The notes under the pieces: model-generated
What the model was told of the DNA's origin: nothing
Databases searched by the model: none
Seen by the model: only the letters and a program-made list of their open reading frames with translations
From: Spirosoma sp.
Lineage (GTDB): Bacteria; Bacteroidota; Bacteroidia; Cytophagales; Spirosomataceae
Assembly (NCBI GenBank): GCA_025351545.1
Contig: JANXVQ010000314.1
Coordinates: 1 to 8,646 of the forward strand
DNA: 8,646 nucleotides
Reading direction: 5' to 3'
Made by a program: the position numbers and the translations under genes
In this document: positions 1 to 8,088 of the stretch, in pieces
Layout of the letters: every line of letters starts with the position of its first letter
Position numbering within the stretch: the stretch's first letter is position 1

Positions 1-56
1 AACGGCGACCTAACTTAACTCTGCTTGATTATCCAAATTCGGGGTCCGGTATTTTC

Positions 57-374
57 TCACGGGTTGAGACTAAGCAACTGCGCTATGGAATTTGCCTGAG
101 GTTGCCAGGCTTCATCCTGATGGCGTAGGGTTTGGGCAATACTCGTAATCTGATCGCCCAATTTTCCCTGCTCTTCAATAAGAGATTGGTCGTACTTGTT
201 CTGCCGATTGGGTTCCCAATAAAAAAGCTCAGTTTTAGCGTCGTAGATGCCAATTGGCGTGTGTCCTTTTTGGGTAAGTAAGTGTTGCAAAACAGACTCA
301 GCTTCTGCATGCGTAGCACTGTAAATATGATGATACTGCTTCCTGAGCAGGTAGATGACTGAAAAACGGTTCAT
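57..374 (-). CDS. Small hypothetical protein, 105 aa
   Basis: The product is a small, soluble, mixed-charge protein with no signal peptide or membrane segment. I do not recognise its family and assign no function. The open frame continues upstream to about 482, but I choose the ATG at 374-372 (MNRFSVIYLLRKQ...). The extra N-terminal residues upstream are rich in Cys, Ser and Phe and look like translated non-coding DNA, and that stretch contains inverted repeats. Visible features are a basic N-terminus with a beta-like start, a central GIYDAKTELFYWEPNRQNKYD segment, and a helical, Gln-rich C-terminal half ending LLSLNP. The GxYDxxTxxFxWEP pattern resembles small hypothetical proteins I associate with Spirosoma-type genomes, but this is an impression only. 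No Shine-Dalgarno is visible, as is usual in Bacteroidota. The gene stands alone; its 5' side faces the hairpin cluster at 428-577, which may belong to its leader or promoter region. Confidence 0.6.
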   Translation of the reverse strand: MNRFSVIYLLRKQYHHIYSATHAEAESVLQHLLTQKGHTPIGIYDAKTELFYWEPNRQNKYDQSLIEEQGKLGDQITSIAQTLRHQDEAWQPQANSIAQLLSLNP

Positions 375-427
375 AATCTTAGACTGGAAGATGAAGTAGA
401 AAAATACCTTATGAGAACAGCCGTATT

Positions 428-463
428 GGTTGTCTGTCAAACAACTGCGTGGACAGGACAACC
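428..463. repeat. Bulged 11-bp inverted repeat (hairpin)
   Basis: GGTTGTCTGTC at 428-438 pairs with GACAGGACAACC at 452-463. This gives eleven Watson-Crick pairs with one bulged G (456) and a 13-base loop. A second, mutually exclusive hairpin is possible inside it: GTTGT at 429-433 with ACAAC at 441-445. There is no T-run on either side, so an intrinsic terminator is unlikely. On the minus strand it would lie about 55-90 bases upstream of the ATG at 374, in a plausible leader or promoter position. Role inferred, not shown. Confidence 0.5.
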
Positions 464-474
464 GGATGGCGTTG

Positions 475-490
475 GCTGACACCTGTCAGC
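475..490. repeat. 16-bp palindrome GCTGACACCTGTCAGC
   Basis: Perfect 7-base arms (GCTGACA and TGTCAGC) surround a two-base centre. With only two bases between the arms, it suits a dimeric DNA-binding protein better than an RNA hairpin. It lies 12 bases from the bulged hairpin at 428-463 and about 100 bases upstream of the small minus-strand gene. The regulator is unknown. Confidence 0.4.
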
Positions 491-543
491 TCCACTCAAT
501 TTACCTGTAATGAAAAGAGAGAACGGGACTAGGGTAAACTTAC

Positions 544-576
544 ACGCAGTGCTTGCTGATCTAGCGGTCACTGTGT
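544..576. repeat. 8-bp inverted repeat, 17-base loop
   Basis: ACGCAGTG at 544-551 pairs with CACTGTGT at 569-576, with one G-T wobble. The loop is 17 bases. It is weaker than its two neighbours on the left and is listed because it extends a cluster of inverted repeats within 150 bases. It could be chance. Confidence 0.25.
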
Positions 577-1243
577 AGCCCATTGCCGCCAAATGGCGTT
601 GAAAGGCGAGCCAAGCTCTCAAGAACAACTGCATTCCGGTGAATAAAATCAAGGATAGCTGAACGACTAAAAGTGCAAATGCTTATCCACGTATCCTCCG
701 CCTTATTTTTGCGATTTATAGCGTATGTGAATTTTCATAATTTAGCTAATATATTTATAATCAATATGAAAAAGAAAAGGGTGTATAGTTTTCTTTCTCA
801 ACAAGGTAACTAAATGTAGTAGCTAAATAGTTTGTGGTTATTAATATAGTGCAAAAAGTACCTCTGATTTTTCAGTGAAAAGCCTGATTGTGCAAGCGAT
901 TCTTGAGGAAGTAATATGGTTATTTAGACCGTGATTTATGATGGCTTGTGAAAAGTGTGTCAATAAAGCGGTTTTTTGTCTATTTTATAATTCGTCTGGT
1001 CAGACAACGCCATAAAACTCATGAAAAGCTTGGTTATGCACTGGTAATAGAGAAGATAAGATCACTTAATTTGGCTTAATGTGTTGATTTTTAGGGTTAT
1101 ATGATGAGTGAAAGCGAAAAGAATTGTAACACCTGTTATTAAATATAAAGAGCCGCTTTATAACTTATTAAATACCCCCAAAAATTGGCTGTGTACATTC
1201 TTTACATTGCTTAACTTTAGGGCTACAAAGTGTTTAATTAAGA

Positions 1244-4200
1244 TTGCCAGGTAAATCATTGACGACAGATTTAGTAACGACCGGCGAGTTATTCGAACTC
1301 CTTGCAAAGGCCACTCGCGATGCAGTTTGGCATTGGGACCTTGAGACCAATATTATTTATTGGAATGAAGGTTTTACTACGCTATTTGGGCACACATTAC
1401 AAGAAAATGGGGCTAGTGGACCAGAACTGTGGTACGATAATATTCACCCTGACGATAAGGAGCGGGTTTTAGGCGGTATTTATAAAGTTATTGATCAGGG
1501 CGGCACTAACTGGTCGGATGAATACCGGTTTCGCCGGTCTGATGGAAAATTTGCTACCGTCTATGATCGGGGTTATATTTTGCATCGGGGAGGTCGATCT
1601 GCTCGCATGGTCGGCGCTATGCAGGATATAACCGAACGCGTTGTTCTGCAACAGGCGAGGGAAGAAAGCGAAGAGCGGCTTCGCTTTGCTCTGCAATCGG
1701 CGCAAATGGATACCTGGGAGTTTGATGTGGAGCGTGGCATTATTGAATGGAGCGACCATAGCAACTTGTTTTCTACGTTAACGGATGAAAATAGTGCAAT
1801 TTGTGAAAAGACATTGCCGTATATTCATCCCGATGATAAACAGCGAGTTGATGAAGCCATAAAATGGGCGCTAAATCCGCAATCGGGGGGCGGTTTTAAT
1901 CTTAAATGTCGCACACTTGGTCTTAATGCCAGTAGCCCACACTGGATACAATTTATCGGTCAAACCCACTTCACTGAAACCGGACAGGCCTACCGCTTTT
2001 CGGGTGTAGCAAAGGATATTACCGGCGAAGTACTCACTAATGAAAAGGCTAACTTGTTTGAACAACAAGCCCGTATTGCTATCGAAGGATCGGGATCAGG
2101 CTCATTCTCCATTGACATCAGTACCGACGTTATTCTCTATTCACCATCGTTTTCCCAAATACTAACCGGAGAAGAAACAAGCGGTATCACTCATACTGTT
2201 TTTATCAGTCATATACATCCCGAAGATCGTCACATTCGGGATGAGGCTTTTGAAACGGCCACCCACACTGGCACTATAAATTATGAAGCCCGTTTTATCT
2301 GGAATGATAAATCGGTGCATTGGATTAGAGTCATTTGCCAATACCTGTTCAATTCTGCTGGCGAACCAGTGTCTTTTTCGGGTATTGTTTTAGATGTTAC
2401 TGAACAGAAGGAAAAGACAAAAGCACTTTATGAGGCCGAAATGCGCTTTTCTGTGGCGTTTAATAATGCGTCTATAGGGATGATATTCATGGACGAGCAG
2501 GGCAACTTTACACTAGTCAATTCGGCCTTTTCTAAATTGCTGGGCTACTCGACCCAGGAGCTGTATGGCCTTAATTACCTCGATTTAACGCACCCGGATC
2601 ACCGGCAGGAAAACCAGAAACTATTCAATGAAATAATACGGGGAGAACGATTGTACTTCAATCTTGCTAAACGATATATTCATAAAGATACAACAGAACG
2701 CTGGGTTCAGGTGAACGTAACTCGAATTGCCGAAGTTCGGGACGAAACCCACAGCCTGATCGTTATTGCTCATGATATAAGCGCAGAAATGGCAGCTCGA
2801 AAAGCCTTGTTTGACAGCGAAGCGCTATTTCGCAATATCACAAGTGCATCAACGGCGGCTTTATGGATTACTGACGAAAATTTAGCCATTACCTATGTAA
2901 GTCAAAAGTGGATTGACTGGACGGGTGCTGCGCTCGAAAAACACCTTGGCGACGGTTGGCTAACGTATGTTGCTGCGCCAGATCGCCAACATGCTGCCGA
3001 AAATTTTCTGGCTGACTTTCTGGTATTTCGCTACCACGAAAACCAATTTCGGGTGGTGCATATCAACGGCACTGTGCGTTGGGTAGTTTGCACGGGCACG
3101 CCCCAATATGCTGCTGACGGGAAATTTTCCGGGTACATTGGGGCCATTCTGGACATTAGCGACCGGGTTGAAGCCGAAGAAAAATTGCGCACCAGCGAAG
3201 AGCGTTTCCGGAATATGATCATTCAGGCACCGGTAGCCATCGGCATCCTGAATGGACGTGATATGACCGTCGAAACGGCTAACCTGCCGATATTGGAATT
3301 ATGGGGGAAAGATGCCTCCATAATTGGGTTGACGCTTACCAAGGCACTCCCCGAAATTAAAGATCAGGGCTTTCTTGAACTGCTGGAAGGCGTTTACGAT
3401 TCAGGTATGGCTCATTATGGCTTTGAAACCCACGCCCAGCTACACCGCAGAGGAATACTGGAAGATGCTTACTTTAATTTTGTGTATGCACCTGTACTGG
3501 ATGAAACCAAGGCCAGCACTGGTGTAATGGTGATCGCTACTGAAGTGACCCAGCAGGTAAAAGCAAGAATGGCCCTTCTGGAGAGTGAACAGCGGTTTCG
3601 TAATCTGATAGAAGAAGCCCCCGTAGCCACGAGCCTGTTTCTAGGTCGTGATCTGGTTATTGACTTGCCTAATGAAGCAATACTGAAGATTTGGGGAAAA
3701 GGGAATACCGTAGCGGGTAAACCCTTGCGTGAAGCCCTGCCCGAACTCGAAGGTCAACCTTTTTTGCAAATTATGAATGATGTGTATACAACTGGCATCG
3801 AATATAATGCGCAGGAAGCGCGGGCAGATTTGGTAGTGGATGGACAATTAGGTACGTATTACTTCAACTTTACATACAAACCACTACGCAATAGTACCGG
3901 GGAGATTTATGGTGTCCTGGATATGGCCGTTGATGTTACTGAACAGGTATTGGCCCGCCGAGCTATTGAAGAAAGCGAATTGCGGTTTCGTACGCTGCTG
4001 GAAGCCATTGCACAAATGACCTGGACAAACACGCCAGAAGGAGAGATGAACTTTTACAATCAACGCTGGTACGATTATACCGACCTGGATTTCGAACAAA
4101 CCAAAGGCTGGGGCTGGCTGGCCGTTGTGCATCCCGATGATCTGCCCCACACATTGGAAATGTATAAAAGAGCCCTTGCCGACGGTACCATTTTTGTCGT

Positions 4201-5125
4201 AGAAAACCGCTATCGACGTGGTTTGGATGGTATGTATCGCTGGCATTTGAATCGGGCTCTGCCAATGCGGGACGAAACAGGCGAGATTACACGCTGGGTT
4301 GGTACGGCCACTGATATTCACGAACAAAAACAACTGGCCGCTAATCTGGAAGTGCAAGTACAGGCACGTACCGAACAATTAACGGCCTCCAATTATGACC
4401 TTCGGCGCTCCAATGATAACCTGGAAAAATTCGCCTATATCGCCAGCCACGATCTACAGGAACCACTACGGAAGATTCAGTCGTTTGGCGGCATCCTGAA
4501 AACTCAATACGCCGGCCAATTGGGCGAAGGTGTCGATTATTTAGAGCGAATGCAAGTAGCGGCCAGTCGCATGTCATTGTTGATTAAGGACTTACTCTCG
4601 TTTTCTCGTATTTCAACCCGGCAGGAAGCTGATGCTTTTGTATCGTTGAATCGAATTCTTATGGAAGTCGTCGATGATTTGGAAGTAGCTATCGAGAAGA
4701 CGGGTGCCCAGATTCAGGTAGACGAACTGCCCACTATATTGGGCGATGAGTCGCAGTTACGACAACTGTTTCAGAATCTATTAAGTAATGCTCTGAAATT
4801 TCAGAAACAAGGTACGACTCCGCTTATTAAGGTTCGTAGTAAACGAATCGCTGCCAGTGATGTGCCCGATTCGGTTCGCCCTTCCCGATCGGCTCCGACG
4901 TACTACTGTATTAGCGTGACAGATAATGGGATCGGTTTTGATGGAAAATATATTGACCGCATTTTTAAAGTATTTCAGCGGTTGCATGGTCGCAATGAAT
5001 ATGCTGGTACGGGTATTGGCCTGGCCATCTGTGAGAAAGTAGTTGTCAATCATGGCGGGGCCATTACAGCCGTTAGCAAGCTGGGTCAGGGCGCTGAATT
5101 TGTGATCTATTTTCCTGTTAGTTAG
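1244..5125 (+). CDS. Multi-PAS sensor histidine kinase (eight PAS domains)
   Basis: This 1293-residue protein is a sensor kinase that would autophosphorylate on His and pass the phosphate to a response regulator. I see no signal peptide or membrane helix, so it should sense cytoplasmic signals. Eight PAS units run in tandem, most closed by a D-[IV]-[ST]-like PAC motif: about 13-131, 143-262, 271-388, 398-515, 523-641, 650-771, 780-901 and 910-1030. Units 1, 2, 3 and 8 carry HPDD or HPED. Units 6 and 7 lack it and resemble each other. A helical linker (about 1031-1060) leads to the HisKA motif SHDLQEPLRKI with phosphoacceptor H1069. The ATPase domain shows NLLSNALKF (N1178, N1182), DNGIGF (D1227) and GTGIGLAI (G1255-G1259), so the kinase core looks intact. 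There is no receiver domain and no response regulator nearby; it appears to be an orphan. The start is TTG (1244 or 1259). Ligands and cofactors cannot be told from the sequence. Confidence 0.93.
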   Translation: MPGKSLTTDLVTTGELFELLAKATRDAVWHWDLETNIIYWNEGFTTLFGHTLQENGASGPELWYDNIHPDDKERVLGGIYKVIDQGGTNWSDEYRFRRSDGKFATVYDRGYILHRGGRSARMVGAMQDITERVVLQQAREESEERLRFALQSAQMDTWEFDVERGIIEWSDHSNLFSTLTDENSAICEKTLPYIHPDDKQRVDEAIKWALNPQSGGGFNLKCRTLGLNASSPHWIQFIGQTHFTETGQAYRFSGVAKDITGEVLTNEKANLFEQQARIAIEGSGSGSFSIDISTDVILYSPSFSQILTGEETSGITHTVFISHIHPEDRHIRDEAFETATHTGTINYEARFIWNDKSVHWIRVICQYLFNSAGEPVSFSGIVLDVTEQKEKTKALYEAEMRFSVAFNNASIGMIFMDEQGNFTLVNSAFSKLLGYSTQELYGLNYLDLTHPDHRQENQKLFNEIIRGERLYFNLAKRYIHKDTTERWVQVNVTRIAEVRDETHSLIVIAHDISAEMAARKALFDSEALFRNITSASTAALWITDENLAITYVSQKWIDWTGAALEKHLGDGWLTYVAAPDRQHAAENFLADFLVFRYHENQFRVVHINGTVRWVVCTGTPQYAADGKFSGYIGAILDISDRVEAEEKLRTSEERFRNMIIQAPVAIGILNGRDMTVETANLPILELWGKDASIIGLTLTKALPEIKDQGFLELLEGVYDSGMAHYGFETHAQLHRRGILEDAYFNFVYAPVLDETKASTGVMVIATEVTQQVKARMALLESEQRFRNLIEEAPVATSLFLGRDLVIDLPNEAILKIWGKGNTVAGKPLREALPELEGQPFLQIMNDVYTTGIEYNAQEARADLVVDGQLGTYYFNFTYKPLRNSTGEIYGVLDMAVDVTEQVLARRAIEESELRFRTLLEAIAQMTWTNTPEGEMNFYNQRWYDYTDLDFEQTKGWGWLAVVHPDDLPHTLEMYKRALADGTIFVVENRYRRGLDGMYRWHLNRALPMRDETGEITRWVGTATDIHEQKQLAANLEVQVQARTEQLTASNYDLRRSNDNLEKFAYIASHDLQEPLRKIQSFGGILKTQYAGQLGEGVDYLERMQVAASRMSLLIKDLLSFSRISTRQEADAFVSLNRILMEVVDDLEVAIEKTGAQIQVDELPTILGDESQLRQLFQNLLSNALKFQKQGTTPLIKVRSKRIAASDVPDSVRPSRSAPTYYCISVTDNGIGFDGKYIDRIFKVFQRLHGRNEYAGTGIGLAICEKVVVNHGGAITAVSKLGQGAEFVIYFPVS
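1249..1261 (+). promoter_or_regulatory. Possible ribosome binding site and alternative TTG start
   Basis: An AGG at 1249-1251 lies seven bases before a TTG at 1259-1261, which would begin the kinase as M-TTDLVTTGELFELL. The longer reading uses the TTG at 1244. A stop at 1235-1237 blocks any earlier start, and the first in-frame ATG comes only at residue 121, inside PAS1. Translation must therefore begin at a non-ATG codon. Shine-Dalgarno motifs count for little in Bacteroidota, so the choice between the two is open. Confidence 0.35.
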
Positions 5126-5534
5126 CACCTTACTTATCGAATAGCCAAATTCTGCTTTCTTATACAGCTGCTGTTTCAGCAAAAGAATTTTATGTGCTAT
5201 GCTATTCCCGAATCGGTTGACTATACGCAGGTCGATTAGCGATTGACTCAAATACTTCAGTTGTCTATAATCCAACTGATGTTAACCCAGGTAAGAGTAG
5301 GTTGAATGAGTGTGACCGCAGTGGCGATCCGTCCCATTAAGGTTATACTTACTGTTACTTGATTTCCTGATGCATAAACTGGATGAATTTAATCCGTAGG
5401 CATGTCTTTTCCTTATACAGAAAATAGAGGCAGGTCAATGCAACCCAAAGAGCGTCTACTCAGGCGCATAAGAGTGCCATAGTATAACCTGAATAGTTGT
5501 TGCTTTTTTTGATTTCAACCTTAGAGTATACCCG
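5126..5534. other. Intergenic gap between kinase and operon
   Basis: I find no gene in these 409 bases. An imperfect hairpin around 5156-5187 (outer TTCTT/AAGAA, inner GCTG/CAGC) is followed by a short T-run and might weakly end the kinase transcript. A T-rich stretch (TTGTTGC then seven Ts) lies 15-40 bases before the ATG at 5535, but no good TTG/TAnnTTTG promoter pair is visible. The gap suggests that the aldolase-symporter pair has its own promoter. Confidence 0.5.
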
Positions 5535-6479
5535 ATGGCGCTAGAGAAACTTTTACCGGAAGGCTTATGGCCTGTCATGCTAACTCCTTTTACAACGACG
5601 AATCATGTCGATGTTGATGGACTGAAGCAGCTTACTGCGCTGTATCTGGAGGCTGGAGCTAATGGCCTGTTTGCCAATTGTTTATCCAGCGAAATGTTTC
5701 AAATGACCGACAATGAGCGTCTGTTGGTTACGCAGACGGTAGTCAATCATGTGCAGGGTAGCGTGCCTGTTGTGGCTACCGGAACCTTCAGCCGGGACGT
5801 AGCGACCAACGCTGATTTTATAAAGAAAATCTATGACACGGGTGTACAGGCAGTTATTTTGATAACCAGTATGCTCGTCGAACCAGACGAAAGCGAAGAC
5901 ATATTGAAATCCCGTCTGGAAGCAATTATGGCGCGAACGGGCGATATTCCTCTGGGCGTTTATGAGTGTCCTGTTCCGTATAAACGATTACTGAGTCCGG
6001 ATATCATGACATGGATGGCTGTTACGGGTCGTTTCGTATACCACAAAGACACAAGTTGCCATTCGGGGGCTATTCATCGAAAAGCGCAAGCCGTAGCGGG
6101 CAGTAATTTTGGTTTTTACAACGCCGACACTGCCACCGCACTCGATTCACTGGATTCCGGTGCACGGGGCATTTCGCCCATTTCGGGAAATTTCTATCCG
6201 GAGCTCTATACCCATCTGCTCAAACTATATCGGTCAATCGGGCGTACTGAATCGGTCAATCGGCTCCACGCATTTCTGACTATGATGGACCGGGCAACTC
6301 ACGTATTCTATCCTTTTGCGGCCAAACTGTTCCTGCAACGTCGGGGATTGAAAATTGAAACCAATACGCGTATCCCAGCCGAAACACTTGCCAACGTTGA
6401 CCACATTCGCCTGAATGCTCTAATGGATTCGTTTAAGGCGCTTGCCGAGATGTACGAAATTCCATTAGTGTTGCCCTAA
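5535..6479 (+). CDS. Dihydrodipicolinate synthase/NAL family protein, divergent
   Basis: This 314-residue protein belongs to the class I aldolase group that includes dihydrodipicolinate synthase (DapA), N-acetylneuraminate lyase and keto-sugar-acid aldolases. These are cytoplasmic TIM barrels that bind a 2-oxo acid as a Schiff base. Visible marks are the N-terminal GLWPVMLTPF, the lysine in FVYHKDTS (K171, Schiff base) and the tyrosine in GVYECPVPYKR (Y143). The usual GTTGE loop is replaced by NCLSSEMFQMT (48-58), and the carboxylate-binding YNxPxRT by YECPVPYKR. Residues that define lysine biosynthesis or sialate cleavage are therefore absent, and I do not call it dapA or nanA. This matches a subfamily I recall annotated only as dihydrodipicolinate synthase family protein. 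It is followed after nine bases by a sodium:solute symporter, so a catabolic role on the imported compound is likely. The ATG at 5535 places the barrel's first strand right after the start; no Shine-Dalgarno is visible. Confidence 0.88.
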   Translation: MALEKLLPEGLWPVMLTPFTTTNHVDVDGLKQLTALYLEAGANGLFANCLSSEMFQMTDNERLLVTQTVVNHVQGSVPVVATGTFSRDVATNADFIKKIYDTGVQAVILITSMLVEPDESEDILKSRLEAIMARTGDIPLGVYECPVPYKRLLSPDIMTWMAVTGRFVYHKDTSCHSGAIHRKAQAVAGSNFGFYNADTATALDSLDSGARGISPISGNFYPELYTHLLKLYRSIGRTESVNRLHAFLTMMDRATHVFYPFAAKLFLQRRGLKIETNTRIPAETLANVDHIRLNALMDSFKALAEMYEIPLVLP

Positions 6480-6488
6480 TAAACCACC

Positions 6489-8069
6489 ATGAAGACGCTC
6501 CCGATTATTGATTTGCTCATTATTGGCATCTATCTGGTCAGTATGGTGGCGGTTGGCATTTATTTCTCCCGAAAAACGAAAAATGCTACCCAGTTCACGA
6601 CCGCTTCGGGCCGGATTCCGGGTTGGGCCATTGGTATGTCGCTTTACGCGACGTTTCTGAGCAGTAATACGTTTCTGGGTGTGCCGGGAAAATCGTTTGG
6701 CAGCAATTGGAATTCGTTCGTATTTAGTTTGTCGATGCCGCTGGCCGCGTGGGTAGCGGCCCGTTTTTTTGTGCCTTTCTACCGTCATACCGGCGAAGTA
6801 TCGGCCTATACGCACCTTGAACACCGCTTTGGCCCCTGGGCACGTACTTACGCTGTCGTCTGTTTTTTGCTGACACAACTGGCGCGAATGGGCTCAATCT
6901 TCCTGGGCATTGCCCTTAGTTTACAGGCACTGACAGGCTTTCCCATGCAAACGATTATGATCGTTGTTGGAGCCTGCATTGTACTGTACACGGTGTTGGG
7001 TGGAATTGAGGCCGTAATCTGGACCGAGGTTGTGCAGGGCGTCGTTAAAACAGTGGGCGCGCTGGTTATTCTGGGGTTGGTCATTTATGAAATGCCGGGT
7101 GGCATTGAGCGAATTATCGACATCGGGCAGGCCGATCATAAGTTTAGCCTGGGTAGCTTTTCGCCGGATTTCACGCAGGCAACGTTCTGGGTTGTGCTGC
7201 TGTATGGCTTTTTTATGAACCTGAATAATTTCGGGATGGACCAGAATTATGTACAGCGTTACCATACCACTACGTCAATTCGGGAGGCTACCAAGTCAAT
7301 CTGGTTGTGTGTATACCTGTACGTACCCATTTCCATGATCTTTTTTGTCATCGGTTCCAGTCTCTACGCTTATTATCAAACCAATCCTGAGTTGCTTCAT
7401 GCGGTGCAGATGCAGGTAGCAACCGAGCGGCTTCCCCACGGTACGCCAGACGCGATTCAACGGTTGGCGCTTACACTCAGTCCCGCTGATATTGGCGATA
7501 AAGTCATGCCTAATTTTATGGTGACGAAAGTGCCAACAGGCTTGCTTGGGTTGATTGTAGCGGCCATTCTGTCGGCGGCAATGAGTACCATCAGCTCGGG
7601 GATGAATGCCTCCGCTACGGTTTTCTCGGTGGATATTTACCAGCGCTATATCAAGAAGGATCTTTCTGCGAAGCAGGGTTTACGGCTTCTATACATCGCT
7701 ACAACCTGTTTCGGGTTGCTGGGTATGACTGTGGGCATTGCTATGATTGGCGTGAAAAGCATACTGGACGTTTGGTGGTTGCTATCGGGTATTTTTGCCG
7801 GTGGAATGCTGGGCCTGTTCCTGTTGGGAATCATTTCCCGACGTACCCGTAACCCGGAAGCCCTGGCGGCAACCGTTGTGGGACTGCTGGTTATTATCTG
7901 GATGACATTCTCTCCGCAAATTCCTGACGACTATGGATTTCTACGCAGTCACTTGCAGTCGAACATGATTATGGTGGTGGGTACACTGACCATTTTTCTG
8001 GTGGGTGTGCTATTAAGTAGTCTCCGGAGTAAAATTCCTGATTCAGTCGAAGAAGTCTGCGAAAGCTAA
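6489..8069 (+). CDS. Sodium:solute symporter (SSS family)
   Basis: This 526-residue inner-membrane transporter uses the sodium gradient to import a small solute. About 13 hydrophobic segments can be picked out (roughly 6-26, 46-66, 75-97, 120-145, 152-172, 184-201, 231-250, 271-296, 348-382, 398-421, 426-449, 456-474, 490-512), typical of the LeuT-fold SSS family (PutP, SGLT, NanT-like SSS). Diagnostic stretches are SLYATFLSSNTFLG in the first core helix and AAILSAAMSTISSGMN (358-373), whose S366-T367 align by eye with the sodium-site Ser-Thr of PutP. The loop VLGGIEAVIWTEVVQ (169-183) is also characteristic. Length is normal for the family. It starts nine bases after the aldolase-family stop and is clearly co-transcribed. 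By analogy with lyase-symporter pairs for sialic acid, it probably imports the enzyme's substrate or a precursor, but the substrate cannot be read from the sequence. A strong hairpin follows 20 bases after the stop. Confidence 0.93.
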   Translation: MKTLPIIDLLIIGIYLVSMVAVGIYFSRKTKNATQFTTASGRIPGWAIGMSLYATFLSSNTFLGVPGKSFGSNWNSFVFSLSMPLAAWVAARFFVPFYRHTGEVSAYTHLEHRFGPWARTYAVVCFLLTQLARMGSIFLGIALSLQALTGFPMQTIMIVVGACIVLYTVLGGIEAVIWTEVVQGVVKTVGALVILGLVIYEMPGGIERIIDIGQADHKFSLGSFSPDFTQATFWVVLLYGFFMNLNNFGMDQNYVQRYHTTTSIREATKSIWLCVYLYVPISMIFFVIGSSLYAYYQTNPELLHAVQMQVATERLPHGTPDAIQRLALTLSPADIGDKVMPNFMVTKVPTGLLGLIVAAILSAAMSTISSGMNASATVFSVDIYQRYIKKDLSAKQGLRLLYIATTCFGLLGMTVGIAMIGVKSILDVWWLLSGIFAGGMLGLFLLGIISRRTRNPEALAATVVGLLVIIWMTFSPQIPDDYGFLRSHLQSNMIMVVGTLTIFLVGVLLSSLRSKIPDSVEEVCES

Positions 8070-8088
8070 TCTGGTAAAAAAAATAGTT

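Larger units (their letters stand above)
375..1243. other. Long non-coding stretch upstream of the kinase
   Basis: This 869-base region has no convincing gene. Roughly 420-660 is richer in GC and holds three inverted repeats, listed separately, plus a 9-base direct repeat (ATGGCGTTG at 466-474 and 593-601). From about 660 to 1243 the DNA is strongly AT-rich and has stops in all frames. A 12-base palindrome (GTCTGGTCAGAC) lies at 994-1005. I looked for the Bacteroidota promoter pattern (TTG, about 20 bases, TAnnTTTG) before both flanking genes and found only poor matches. The best is TAACTTTA at 1212-1219, whose nearest TTG is 24 bases upstream. The length could reflect a long kinase leader or decayed genes; neither can be shown from the sequence. 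Confidence 0.6.

Noticed and set aside
1..56. Possible gene end at the left edge of the window
   Set aside because: Only 56 bases lie beyond the stop of the small minus-strand gene, and no frame shows recognisable sequence.
628..640. Shared 12-mer ACTGCATTCCGG also found near 8435
   Set aside because: A few shared 12-mers are expected by chance within 8.6 kb, and the flanking bases do not match, so it is not a repeat or transposition footprint.
437..652. 71-residue minus-strand open frame in the GC-richer intergenic block
   Set aside because: It has low-complexity, unrecognised sequence and overlaps the inverted repeats. Another minus-strand frame over the same bases (about 560-720) reads equally protein-like. 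No family resemblance is seen in either, so a decayed gene remains possible but unsupported.
420..660. Integron attC or CRISPR-like interpretation of the inverted-repeat cluster
   Set aside because: No GTTRRRY/RYYYAAC core pair, no regularly spaced repeats and no integrase or cas gene in the window.
994..1005. Palindrome GTCTGGTCAGAC as a regulator site
   Set aside because: Five-base arms are expected by chance in DNA of this length. No second copy is near, and no promoter can be placed relative to it.
1101..1142. 13-codon plus-strand mini-ORF (MMSESEKNCNTCY) preceded by AGGG
   Set aside because: It is too short to judge. The spacing from AGGG is acceptable, but Shine-Dalgarno motifs carry little weight in Bacteroidota, and there is no attenuator-like structure after it.
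5156..5190. Intrinsic terminator after the kinase
   Set aside because: The hairpin is broken by internal loops and its inner stem is only four pairs; the T-run is short. Too weak for a feature of its own; mentioned in the intergenic entry.
4781..5275. 164-residue minus-strand open frame, and another at 3884-4378
   Set aside because: Both lie antisense to conserved kinase domains and show no recognisable features, so they are shadow frames.
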